44,074 bases of DNA from Saccoglossus kowalevskii (taxonomy: Eukaryota > Hemichordata > Enteropneusta > Harrimaniidae), in the NCBI RefSeq assembly GCF_000003605.2, contig NW_003124589.1, forward strand, positions 1 through 44,074, read 5' to 3'. Each line of letters starts with the position of its first letter. The stretch's first letter is position 1. The position numbers and the translations under genes are program-made. Positions 1-12,206 of the stretch are shown in pieces. The notes beneath the pieces were generated by a model. It did not search any database. It was not told where the DNA came from and worked only from the letters and a program-made list of their open reading frames with translations.

Positions 1-940
1 ACATACTTGGAGTAAACTACGTTAATTTAACAGCATTTCACGAAATATTTATTTACATTTTCGAACTTTTAACTATGGTAATTGTTAATATGATATCACA
101 GGTAACAATCCCGATTGAAACAACCAACTTTGCAATCGTTTTTCAAAACTTTGTAAGCAGTTTGTTGTCGATTTTTCAGTTGGCAGTTGTGATAATCTGC
201 TTATATATGAGGCACACTTGATACGTTTACTTAATGTTTTCGTAATTTAACAGCGGGGGTGTCATGGCAATGACATAGGTTAAATATACAAGCAACTCCG
301 CCAACATTTCCTTCGCTTTTCCCAACATTGCACGCTGTTTTCTAACTTTTTACAGTCAGTTCATGTGAAAATCTATAGGTTGCTTTCAACTAGCATTTAT
401 TAAATTTGTCGACTTTACAGCTGCGCGTTTCTATATGCTAACAACATAGGTCATATATACCGATATATCTACCAAAGTTTCAATAACTTAGCACAACTTT
501 GCCATCACTTTGAACAACTTTGCCCGGTGTGTTAACAGCTTAAAACCCACTACGTGCCGATAGCATCTACAACTTGTTCTTGGAAATTAGAAAAAAATTG
601 AGAAATTTTCCTTAATTAAAATAGTTACACAAATTCCATGATTTTCCACTATAAATAATTACCATCACAGTGAGAAAGAATGCAAGAACGTTGCCTTATA
701 TTTTAACTGTGTGTGTTATGAAACAAAAAAAAATCAACTGCTCGTTTACTCAAGGAGTCTCCCATGCATGTACTAACCACGATCGATTGCGCTTTACTTT
801 AAACGTTTGTTGTTCAGCTAACTACACAGCTGCATAGATTATTTGAAATTAAGCGAATTGGCAGGTATTTCATGTTTTTCGATGTTTTAAAATCGTTATC
901 GCAGGCATGAAGTACCTTCTAGTATTGACCTATAACCTCT
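1..940 (+). repeat. Monomer 1 (edge type)
   Basis: 940 bp. The first 45 bases carry three departures from consensus (a lost C in AACACTAC, GGTAA to GTTAA, CAATTC to CATTTC), consistent with a poorly polished contig end. It shares with unit 2 the private variants TAAGCGAATT, CGCAGGCATG and CTAGTATTG, seen in no later unit. Confidence 0.95.
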
Positions 941-1881
941 ACATACTTGGAGTAACACTACGGGAATTTAACAGCAATTCACGAAATATTTATTTACATT
1001 TTCGAGCTTTTAACTATGGTAATTGTTAATATGATATCACAGGTAACAATCCCGATTGAAACAACCAACTTTGCAATCGCTTTTCACAACTCTGTAAGCA
1101 GTTTGTTGTCGATTTTTCGGTTGGCAGTTGTGATAATCTGCTTATATATGAGGCATTCTTGATACGTTTACTTAATGTTTTCGAAATTTAACAGCAAGGG
1201 TGTCATGGCAATGACATAGGTTAAATATACCAACAACTCCGCCAACATTTCCTTCGCTTTTTCCAACTTTGCACGCTGTTTTCTAACATTTTACAGTCAG
1301 TTCATCTGAAAATCTATTAGTTGCTTTCAACTAACATTTATTAAATTTGTCGACTTTACAGCTGCGCGTTTCTATATGCCAACAACTTAGATCATATATA
1401 CCGATATATCTACCAAAGTTTCAATAACTCAGCACAACTTTGCCTCCACTTTGAACAACTTTGCCCGGTGTGTTAACAGCTTAAAACCCACTAAGTGCCG
1501 ATAGCATCTTCAACTTGTTCTTGGAAATTAGAAAAAAATTGAAAACTTTTCCTTAATTAAAATAGTTACAAAAATTCCACGATTTTCCACTATAAATAAT
1601 TACCATCACAGTGAGAAAGAATGCAGAAACGTTGCCTTATATTTTAACTGTGTGTGTTATGAAAAAAAAAAAAATCAACTGCTCGTTTACTCAGGGAGTC
1701 TCCCATGCATGTACTAACCACGATCGATTGCGCTTTACTTTAAACGTTTGTTGTTCAGCTAACTACACAGCTGCATAGATTATTTGAAATTAAGCGAATT
1801 GGCAGGTATTTCATGTTTTTCGATGTTTTAAAATCGTTATCGCAGGCATGAAGTACCTTCTAGTATTGACCTATAACCTCT
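941..1881 (+). repeat. Monomer 2 (edge type)
   Basis: 941 bp. Same private variants as unit 1 near its end. It also has ACGGGAATTT and TTCGAGCTTTT near its start, which continue into the first 80 bp of unit 3. Private changes include TTCATCTGAA and GCCTCCACTTTG. Confidence 0.96.
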
Positions 1882-2812
1882 ACATACTTGGAGTAACACT
1901 ACGGGAATTTAACAGCAATTCACGAAATATTTATTTACATTTTCGAGCTTTTAACTATGGTAATTGTTAATATGATATCACAGGTAACATCCCGATTGAA
2001 AAAAACAACTTTGCATCGCTTTCACAACTTTGTAAGCAGTTTGTTGTCGATTTTTCGGTTGGCTGTGTGATAATCTGCTTATATATGAGGCATTCTTGAT
2101 ACATTTACTTAATGTTTTCGAAATTTAACTGCGGGGGTGTCATGGCGATGACATAGGTTAAATATACAAGCAACTCCGCCAACATTTCCTTCGCTTTTTC
2201 CAACATTGCACGCTGTTTTCTAACATTTTACAGTCCGTTCATGTGAAAATCTATAGGTTGCTTTCAACTAGCATTTATTCAATTTGTCGACTTTACAGCT
2301 GCGCGTTTCAATATGCCAACAACTTAGGTCATATATACCGATACCAAAGTTTCAATAACTTAGCACGACTTTGCCATCACTTTGAACAACTTTGCCCGGT
2401 GTGTTAACAGCTTAAAACCCACTACGTGCCGATAGCGTCTACAACTTGTTCTTGGAAATTAGAAAAAAAATGAAAACGTTTCCTTAATTAAAATAGTTAC
2501 AAAAACTCCACGATTTTCCACTATAAATAATTACTATCACAGTGAGAAAGAATGCAGAAACGTTGCCTTATATTTTAACTGTGTGTGTTATGAAACAAAA
2601 AAAATCAACTGTTCGTTTACTCAGGGAGTCTCCCATGCATGTACTAACCACGTTCGATTGCGCTTTTATTTAAACATTTGTTGTTCAGCTAACTACACAG
2701 CTGCATAGATTATTTGAAATTAAGCCGAATTGGCAGGTATTTCATGTTTTTCGATGTTTTAAAATCGATATCGCTGGCATGAAGTACCTTCTAGAATTGA
2801 CCTATAACCTCT
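1882..2812 (+). repeat. Monomer 3 (hybrid, indel cluster)
   Basis: 931 bp. The first ~70 bp match unit 2 (ACGGGAATTT, TTCGAGCTTTT); the rest matches units 4, 5 and 9, so a junction lies at about 1950-2060. Single-base losses cluster at 1988-2066. It carries the 6-bp deletion giving CCGATACCAAAG near 2340. Confidence 0.96.
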
Positions 2813-3747
2813 ACATACTTGGAGTAACACTACGGTAATTTAACAGCAATTCACGAAATATTTATTTACATTTTCGAACTTTTAACTATTGTAATTGTTA
2901 ATATGATATCACAGGTAACAATCCCGATTGAAAAAAACAACTTTGCAATCGCTTTTCACAACTTTGTAAGCAGTTTGTTGTCGATTTTTCGGTTGGCTGT
3001 TGTGATAATCTGCTTATATATGAGGCATTCTTGATACATTTACTTAATGTTTTCGAAACTTAACTGCGGGGGTGTCATGGCGATGACATAGGTTAAATAT
3101 ACAAGCAACTCCGCCAACATTTCCTTCGCTTTTTCCAACATTGCACGTTGTTTTCTAACATTTTACAGTCCGTTCATGTGAAAACCTATAGGTTGCTTTC
3201 AACTAGCATTTATTCAATTTGTCGACTTTACAGCTGCGCGTTTCAATATGCCAACAACTTAGGTCATATATACCGATACCAAAGTTTCAATAACTTAGCA
3301 CGACTTTGCCATCACTTTGAACAACTTTGCCCGGTGTGTTAACAGCTTAAAACCCACTACGTGCCGATAGCGTCTACAACTTGTTCTTGGAAATTAGAAA
3401 AAAATTGAAAACTTTTCCTTAATTAAAATAGTTACAAAAACTCCACGATTTTCCACTATAAATAATTACTATCACAGTGAGAAAGAATGCAGAAACGTTG
3501 CCTTATATTTTAACTGTGTGTGTTATGAAACAAAAAAAACCAACTGTTCGTTTACTCAGGGAGTCTCCCATGCATGTACTAACCACGATCGATTGCGCTT
3601 TACTTTAAACATTTGTTGTTCAGCTAACTACACAGCTGCATAGATTATTTGAAATTAAGCCGAATTGGCAGGTATTTCATGTTTTTCGATGTTTTAAAAT
3701 CGATATCGCTGGCATGAAGTACCTTCTAGAATTGACCTATAACCTCT
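2813..3747 (+). repeat. Monomer 4 (subtype 3/4/5/9)
   Basis: 935 bp. Carries the linked set CTATTGTAATTG, GGCTGTTGTG, TTTCAATATGCC, the 6-bp deletion at 3275-3280, GCACGACTTTG and ATAGCGTCTAC. Private changes are AAAACCTATAGG at 3180 and an A-tract interrupted as AAAAAAACCAAC. Confidence 0.97.
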
Positions 3748-4683
3748 ACATACTTGGAGTAACACTACGGTAATTTAACAGCAATTCACGAAATATTTAT
3801 TTACATTTTCGAACTTTTAACTATTGTAATTGTTAATATGATATCACAGGTAACAATCCCGATTGAAAAAAAACAACTTTGCAATCGCTTTTCACAACTT
3901 TGTAAGCAGTTTGTTGTCGATTTTTCGGTTGGCTGTTGTGATAATCTGCTTATATATGAGGCATTCTTGATACATTTACTTAATGTTTTCGAAATTTAAC
4001 TGCGGGGGTGTCATGGCGATGACATAGGTTAAATATACAAGCAACTCCGCCAACATTTCCTTCGCTTTTTCCAACATTGCACGCTGTTTTCTAACATTTT
4101 ACAGTCCGTTCATGTGAAAATCTATAGGTTGCTTTCAACTAGCATTTATTCAATTTGTCGACTTTACAGCTGCGCGTTTCAATATGCCAACAACTTAGGT
4201 CATATATACCGATACCAAAGTTTCAATAACTTAGCACGACTTTGCCATCACTTTGAACAACTTTGCCCGGTGTGTTAACAGCTTAAAACCCACTACGTGC
4301 CGATAGCGTCTACAACTTGTTCTTGGAAATTAGAAAAAAATTGAAAACGTTTCCTTAATTAAAATAGTTACAAAAACTCCACGATTTTCCACTATAAATA
4401 ATTACTATCACAGTGAGAAAGAATGCAGAAACGTTGCCTTATATTTTAACTGTGTGTGTTATGAAACAAAAAAAATCAACTGCTCGTTTACTCAGGGAGT
4501 CTCCCATGCATGTACTAACCACGATCGATTGCGCTTTACTTTAAACATTTGTTGTTCAGCTAACTACACAGCTGCATAGATTATTTGAAATTAAGCTGAA
4601 TTGGCAGGTATTTCATGTTTTTCGATGTTTTAAAATCGTTATCGCTGGCATGAAGTACCTTCTAGAATTGACCTATAACCTCT
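3748..4683 (+). repeat. Monomer 5 (subtype 3/4/5/9)
   Basis: 936 bp. Same linked set as unit 4, including the 6-bp deletion at 4211-4216. Units 4 and 5 differ at only a handful of positions, so they are probably a recent tandem duplicate. Confidence 0.97.
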
Positions 4684-5626
4684 ACATACTTGGAGTAACA
4701 CTACGGTAATTTAACAGCAATTCACGAAATATTTATTTACATTTTCGAACTTTTAACTATGGTAATTGTTAATATGATATCACAGGTAACAATCCCGATT
4801 GAAAAAACAACAACTTTGCAATCGCTTTTCACAACTTTGTAAGCAGTTTGTTGTCAATTTTTCGGTTGGCAGTTGTGATAATCTGCTTATATATGAGGCA
4901 TTCTTGATACATTTACTTAATGTTTTCGAAATTTAACTTCGGGGGTGTCATGGCGATGACATAGGTTAAATATACAAGCAACTCCGCCAACATTTCCTTC
5001 GCTTTTTCCAACATTGCACGCTGTTTTCTAACATTTTACAGTCCGTTCATGTGAAAATCTATAGGTTGCTTTCAACTAGCATTTATTCAATTTGTCGACT
5101 TTACAGCTGCGCGTTTCTATATGCCAACAACTTAGGTCATATATACCGATATATCTACCAAAGTTTCAATAACTTAGCACAACTTTGCCATCACTTTGAA
5201 CAACTTTGCCCGGTGTGTTAACAGCTTAAAACCCAGTACGTGCCGATAGCATCTACAACTTGTTCTTGGAAATTAGAAAAAAATTGAAAACTTTTCCTTA
5301 ATTAAAATAGTTACAAAAACTCCACGATTTTCCACTATAAATAATTACTATCACAGTGAGAAAGAATGCAGAAACGTTGCCTTATATTTTAACTGTGTGT
5401 GTTATGAAACAAAAAAAATCAACTGTTCGTTTACTCAGGGAGTCTCCCATGCATGCACTAACCACGATCGACTGCGCTTTACTTTAAACATTTGTTGTTC
5501 AGCTAACTACACAGCTGCATAGATTATTTGAAATTAAGCCGAATTGGCAGGTATTTCATGTTTTTCGATGTTTTAAAATCGTTATCGCTGGCATGAAGTA
5601 CCTTCTAGAATTGACCTATAACCTCT
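4684..5626 (+). repeat. Monomer 6 (domain 3-11)
   Basis: 943 bp. Domain markers CGATGACATA, AGTCCGTTC and ATTCAATTT are present, without the 6-bp deletion. Shares TTAACTTCGGGGG with unit 7 only. Confidence 0.97.
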
Positions 5627-6567
5627 ACATACTTGGAGTAACACTACGGTAATTTAACAGCAATTCACGAAATATTTATTTACATTTTCGAACTTTTAAC
5701 TATGGTAATTGTTAACATGATATCACAGGTAACAATCCCGATTGAAAAAAACAACTTTGCAATCGCTTTTCACACCTTTGTAAGAAGTTTGTTGTCGATT
5801 TTTCGGTTGGCAGTTGTGATAATCTGCTTATATATGAGGCATTCTTGATACATTTACTTAATGTTTTCGAAATTTAACTTCGGGGGTGTCATGGCGATGA
5901 CATAGGTTAAATATACAAGCAACTCCGCCAACATTTCCTTCGCTTTTTCCAACATTGCACGCTGTTTTCTAACATTTTACAGTCCGTTCATGTGAAAATC
6001 TATAGGTTGCTTTCAACTAGCATTTATTCAATTTGTCGACTTTACAGCTGCGCGTTTCTATATGCCAACAACTTAGGTCATATATACCGATATATCTACC
6101 AAAGTTTCAATAACTTAGCACAACTTTGCCATCACTTTGAACAACTTTGCCCGGTGTGTTAACAGCTTAAAACGCAGTACGTGCCGATAGCATCTACAAC
6201 TTGTTCTTGGAAATTAGAAAAAAATTGAAAACTTTTCCTTAATTAAAATAGTTACAAAAACTCCACGATTTTCCACTAGAAATAATTACTATCACAGTGA
6301 GAAAGAATGCAGAAACGTTGCCTTATATTTTAACTGTGTGTGTTATGAAACAAAAAAAATCAACTGCTCGTTTACTCAGGGAGTCTCCCATGCATGTACT
6401 AACCACGATCGATTGCGCTTTACTTTAAACGTTTGTTGTTCAGCTAACTACACAGCTGCATATATTATTTAAAATTAAGCCGAATTGGCAGGTATTTCAT
6501 GTTTTTCGATGTTTTAAAATCGATATTGCTGGCATGAAGTACCTTCTAGAATTGACCTACAACCTCT
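5627..6567 (+). repeat. Monomer 7 (domain 3-11)
   Basis: 941 bp. Shares TTAACTTCGGGGG with unit 6, and AAAACGCAGTACG and GCATATATTATTTAAAA with unit 8, so it links its two neighbours as expected for staggered unequal exchange. Private change: CACACCTTTGTAAGAAG. Confidence 0.97.
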
Positions 6568-7509
6568 ACATACTTGGAGTAACACTACGGTAATTTAACA
6601 GCAATTCACGAAATATTTATTAACATTTTCGAACTTTTAACTATGGTAATTGTTAATATGATATCACAGGTAACAATCCCGATTGAAAAAAACAACTTTG
6701 CAATCGCTTTTCACAACTTTGTAAGCAGTTTGTTGTCGATTTTTCGGTTGGCAGTTGTGATAATCTGCTTATATATGAGGCATTCTTGATACATTTACTT
6801 AATGTTTTCGAAATTTAACTGCGGGGGTGTCATGGCGATGACATAGGTTAAATATACAAGCAACTCCGCCAACATTTCCTTCGCTTTTCCCAACATTGCA
6901 CGCTGTTTTGTAACATTTTACAGTCCGTTCATGTGAAAATCTATAGGTTGCTTTCAACTAGCATTTATTCAATTTGTCGACTTTACAGCTGCGCGTTTCT
7001 ATATGCCAACAACTTAGGTCATATATACCGATATATCTACCAAAGTTTCAATAACTTAGCACAACTTTGCCATCACTTTGAACAACTTTGCCCGGTGTGT
7101 TAACAGCTTAAAACGCAGTACGTGCCGATAGCATCTACAACTTGTTCTTGGAAATTAGAAAAAAAATTGAAAACTTTTCCTTAATTAAAATAGTTACAAA
7201 AACTCCACGATTTTCCACTATAAATAATGACTATCACAGTGAGAAAGAATGCAGAAACGTTGCCTTATATTTTAACTGTGTGTGTTATGAAACAAAAAAA
7301 TTCAACTGCTCGTTTACTCAGGGAGTCTCCCATGCATGTACTAACCACGATCGATTGCGCTTTACTTTAAACGTTTGTTGTTCAGCTAACTACACAGCTG
7401 CATATATTATTTAAAATTAAGCCGAATTGGCAGGTATTTCATGTTTTTCGATGTTTTAAAATCGTTATCGCTGGCATGAAGTACCTTCTAGAATTGACCT
7501 ATAACCTCT
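6568..7509 (+). repeat. Monomer 8 (domain 3-11)
   Basis: 942 bp. Shares AAAACGCAGTACG and GCATATATTATTTAAAA with unit 7. A long A-tract at about 7161 keeps a 90-codon frame open at 7142-7414; this is not a gene. Confidence 0.97.
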
Positions 7510-8443
7510 ACATACTTGGAGTAACACTACGGTAATTTAACAGCAATTCACGAAATATTTATTTACATTTTCGAATTTTTAACTATTGTAATTGTTAATA
7601 TGATATCACATGTAACAATCCCGATTGAAAAAAACAACTTTGCAATCGCTTTTCACAACTTTGTAAGCAGTTTGTTGTCGATTTTTCGGTTGGCTGTTGT
7701 GATAATCTGCTTATATATGAGGCATTCTAGATACATTTACTTAATGTTTTCGAAATTTAACTGCGGGGGTGTCATGGCGATGACATAGGTTAAATATACA
7801 AGCAACTCCGCCAACATTTCCTTCGCTTTTTCCAACATTGCACGCTGTTTTCTAACATTTTACAGTCCGTTCATGTGAAAATCTATAGGTTGCTTTCAAC
7901 TAGCATTTATTCAATTTGTCGACTTTACAGCTGCGCGTTTCAATATGCCAACAACTTAGGTCATATATACCGATACCAAAGTTTCAATAACTTAGCACGA
8001 CTTTGCCATCACTTTGAACAACTTTGCCCGGTGTGTTAACAGCTTATAACCCACTACGTGCCGATAGCGTCTACAACTTGTTCTTGGAAATTAGAAAAAA
8101 ATTGAAAACGTTTCCTTAATTAAAATAGTTACAAAAACTCCACGATTTTCCACTATAAATAATTACTATCACAGTGAGAAAGAATGCAGAAACGTTGCCT
8201 TATATTTTAACTGTGTGTGTTATGAAACAAAAAAATGAACTGTTCGTTTACTCAGGGAGTCTCCCATGCATGTACTAACCACGATCGATTGCGCTTTACT
8301 TTAAACATTTGTTGTTCAGCTAACTACACAGCTGCATAGATTATTTGAAATTAAGCCGAATTGGCAGGTATTTCATGTTTTTCGATGTTTTAAAATCGTT
8401 ATCGCTGGCATGAAGTACCTTCTAGAATTGACCTATAACCTCT
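7510..8443 (+). repeat. Monomer 9 (subtype 3/4/5/9)
   Basis: 934 bp. Returns to the full unit 4/5 variant set, including the 6-bp deletion at 7972-7977, after three units of another type. Its end carries AAAAAATGAACTG, shared with the end of unit 10. Confidence 0.97.
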
Positions 8444-9383
8444 ACATACTTGGAGTAACACTACGGTAATTTAACAGCAATTCACGAAATATTTATTTAC
8501 ATTTTCGAACTTTTAACTATGGTAATTGTTAATATGATATCAAAGGTAACAATCCCGATTGAAAAAAACAACTTTGCAATCGCTTTTCACAACTTTGTAA
8601 GCAGTTTGTTGTCGATTTTTCGGTTGGCAGTTGTGATAATCTGCTTATATATGAGGCATTCTTGATACATTTACTTAATGTTTTCGAAATTTAACTGCGG
8701 GGGTGTCATGGCGATGACATAGGTTAAATATACAAGCAACTCCGCCAACATTTCCTTCGCTTTTTCCAACATTGCACGCTGTTTTCTAACATTTTACAGT
8801 CCGTTCATGTGAAAATCTATAGGTTGCTTTCAACTAGCATTTATTCAATTTGTCGACTTTACAGCTGCGCGTTTCTATATGCCAACAACTTAGGTCATAT
8901 ATACCGATATATCTACCAAAGTTTCAATAACTTAGCACAACTTTGCCATCACTTTGAACAACTTTGCCCGTTGTGTTAACAGCTTAAAACCCAGTACGTG
9001 CCGATAGCATCTACAACTTGTTCTTGGAAATTAGAAAAAAATTGAAAACGTTTCCTTAATTAAAATAGTTACAAAAACTCCACGATTTTCCACTATAAAT
9101 AATTACTATCACAGTGAGAAAGAATGCAGAAACGTTGCCGTATATTTTAACTGTGTGTGTTATGAAACAAAAAAATGAACTGTTCGTTTACTCAGGGAGT
9201 CTCCCATGCATGTACTAACCACGATCGATTGCGCTTTACTTTAAACATTTGTTGTTCAGCTAACTACACAGCTGCATAGATTATTTGAAATTAAGCCGAA
9301 TTGGCAGGTATTTCATGTTTTTCGATGTTTTAAAATCGTTATCGCTGGCATGAAGTACCTTCTAGAATTGACCTATAACCTCT
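8444..9383 (+). repeat. Monomer 10 (domain 3-11, duplicate of 9/11 segment)
   Basis: 940 bp. ATCAAAGGTAAC near its start is shared only with unit 11, and AAAAAATGAACTG near its end only with unit 9. Private: GCCCGTTGTG and TTGCCGTATATT. Confidence 0.97.
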
Positions 9384-10326
9384 ACATACTTGGAGTAACA
9401 CTACGGTAATTTAACAGCAATTCACGAAATATTTATTTACATTTTCGAACTTTTAACTATGGTAATTGTTAATATGATATCAAAGGTAACAATCCCGATT
9501 GAAAAAAACAACTTTGCAATCGCTTTTCACAACTTTGTAAGCAGTTTGTTGTCGATTTTTCGGTTGGCAGTTGTGATAATCTGCTTATATATGAGGCATT
9601 CTTGATACATTTACTTAATGTTTTCGAAATTTAACTGCGGGGGTGTCATGGCGATGACATAAGTTAAATATACAAGCAACTCCGCCAACATTTCCTTCGC
9701 TTTTTCCAACATTGCACGCTGTTTTCTAACATTTTACAGTCCGTTCATGTGAAAATCTATAGGTTGCTTTCAACTAGCATTTATTCAATTTGTCGACTTT
9801 AGAGCTGCGCGTTTATATATGCCAACAACTTAGGTCATATATATCGATATATCTACCAAAGTCTCAATAACTTAACATAACTTTGCCATCACTTTGAACA
9901 ACTTTGCCCGGTGTGTTAACAGCTTAAAACCCAGTACGTGCCGATAGCATCTACAACTTGTTCTTGGAAATTAGAAAAAAAAATTGAAAACTTTTCCTTA
10001 ATTAAAATAGTTACAAAAATTCCACGATTTTCCACTATAAATAATTACCATCACAGTGAGAAGAATGCAGGAACGTTGCCTTATATTTTAACTGTGTGTG
10101 TTATGAAACAAACAAAAATCAACTGCTCGTTTACTCAGGAAGTCTCCCATGCATGTACTAACCACGATCGATTGCGCTTTACTTTAAACATTTGTTGTTC
10201 AGCTAACTACACAGCTGCATAGATTATTTGAAATTAAGCCGAATTGGCAGGTATTTCATGTTTTTCGATGTTTTAAAATCGTTATCGCTGGCATGAAGTA
10301 CCTTCTAGAATTGACCTATAACCTCT
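9384..10326 (+). repeat. Monomer 11 (domain junction)
   Basis: 943 bp. The first part has domain 3-11 markers (CGATGACATA, AGTCCGTTC at 9738, ATTCAATTT at 9783). The second part has the other type (AAAATTCCACG at 10016, TTACCATCAC, GCAGGAACG). The switch therefore lies between about 9790 and 10015. Private: TTAGAGCTGCGCGTTTATATATG. Confidence 0.97.
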
Positions 10327-11265
10327 ACATACCTTGAGTAACACTACGGTAATTTAACAGCAATTCACGAAATATTTATTTACATTTTCGAATTTTTAAC
10401 TATGGTAATTGTTAATATGATATCACATGTATCAATCCCGATTGAAACAACCAACTTTGCAATCTCTTTTCACAACTTTGTAAGCAGTTTGTTGTCGATT
10501 TTTCGGTTGGCAGTTGTGATAATCTGCTTATATATGAGGCATTCGTGATACGTTTACTTAATGTTTTCGAAATTTAACAGCGAGGGTGTCAAGGCAATGA
10601 CTTAGGTTAAACATTCAAGCAACTCCGCCAACATTTCCTTCGCTTTTTCCAACATTGCACGCTGTTTTCTAACATTTTACAGTCAGTTCATGTGAAAATC
10701 TATAGGTTGCTTTCAACTAGCATTTATTAAATTTGTCGACTTTACAGCTGCGCGTTTCTATATGCCAACAACTTAGGTCATATATACCGATATATCTACC
10801 AGAGTTTCAATAACTTAGCACAACTTTGCCATCACTTTGAACAACTTTGCCCGGTGAGTTAACAGCTTAAAACCCACTACGTGCCGATAGCATCTACAAC
10901 TTGTTCTTGGAAATTAGAAAAAAATTGAAAAATTTTCCTTAATTAAAATAGTTACAAAAATTCCACGATTTCCCACTATACATAATTACCATCACAGTGA
11001 GAAAGAATGCAGGAACGTTGCCTTATATTTTAACTGTGTGTGTTATGAAACAAAAAAATCAACTGCTCGTTTACTCAGGGAGTCTCCCATGCATGTACTA
11101 ACCACAATCGATTGCGCTTTACTTTAACGTTTGTTGTTCAGCTAACTACACAGCTGCATAGATTATTTAAAATTAAGCCGAATTGGCAGATATTTCATGT
11201 TTTTCGATGTTTTAAAATCGTTATCGCTGGCATGAAGTACCTTCTAGAATTGACCTATAACCTCT
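10327..11265 (+). repeat. Monomer 12 (second type)
   Basis: 939 bp. First unit wholly of the second type (AGTCAGTTC, ATTAAATTT). The anchor reads ACATACCTTGAGTA. Both arms of the 16-bp palindrome are mutated (TGTCAA and ATGACT, near 10587-10602), and the two changes do not compensate each other. Confidence 0.96.
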
Positions 11266-12206
11266 ACATACTTGGAGTAACACTACGGTAATTTAACAGC
11301 AATTCACGAAATATTTATTTACATTTTCGAACTTTTAACTATGGTAATTGTTAATATGATATCACAGGTAACAATCCCGATTGAAACAACCAACTTTGCA
11401 ATAGCTTTTCACAACTTTGTAAGCAGTTTGTTGTCGATTTTTCGGTTGGCAGTTGTGATAATCTGCTTATATATGATGCATTCTTGATACATTTACTTAA
11501 TGTTTTCGAAATTTAACAGCGGGGGTGTCATGGCAATGACATAGGTTAAATATACAAGCAACTCCGCCAACATTTCCTTCCCTTTTTCCAACATTGCACG
11601 CTGTTTTCTAACATTTTGCAGTCAGTTCATGTGAAAATCTATAGGTTGCTTTCAACTAGCATTTATTCAATTTGTCGACTTTACAGCTGCGCGTTTCTAT
11701 ATGCCAACAACTTAGGTCATATATACCGATATATCTACCAAAGTTTCAATAACTTAGCACAACTTTGCCATCACTTTGAACAACTTTGCCCGGTGTGTTA
11801 ACAGCTTAAAACCCAGTACGTGCCGATAGCATCTACAACTTGTTCTTGGAAATTAGAAAAAAAATTAAAAACTTGTCCTTAATTAAAATTGTTACAAAAA
11901 TTCCACGATTTTCCACTATAAATAATTACCATCACAGTGAGAAAGAATGCAGGAACGTTGCCTTATATTTTAACTGTGTGTGTTATGAAACAAAAAAATC
12001 AACTGCTCGCTTACTCAGGGAGTCTCCCATGCATGTACTAACCACGATCGATTGCGCTTTACTTTAAACGTTTGTTGTTCAGCTAACCACACAGCTGCAT
12101 AGATTATTTGAAATTAAGCCGAATTGGCAGTTATTTCATGTTTTTCGATGTTTTAAAATCGTTATCGCTGGCATGAAGTACCTTCTAGAATTGACCTATA
12201 ACCTCT
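11266..12206 (+). repeat. Monomer 13 (twin of 15)
   Basis: 941 bp. Its second half shares with unit 15 alone AATTAAAAACTTGTCC, TTAAAATTGTTAC and GCTCGCTTACTC. The first half differs (TTGCAATAGC, ATATGATGCATTC), so the twinning is segmental. Confidence 0.97.

Noticed and set aside
3148-3342. Open frame of about 61-64 codons in units 4 and 13
   Set aside because: Same monomer segment in all units, open only in these copies by chance; no conserved start or recognisable domain.
7142-7414. Recurring open frame of 62-94 codons (starting MFLEIRKK or MPIASTTC) in units 8, 11, 13, 15, 18, 19, 22, 30 and 43
   Set aside because: It exists only where the two A-tracts happen to keep the frame; in most units the same stretch is frameshifted. 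No domain, no codon pattern of selection, and length and ending change from unit to unit.
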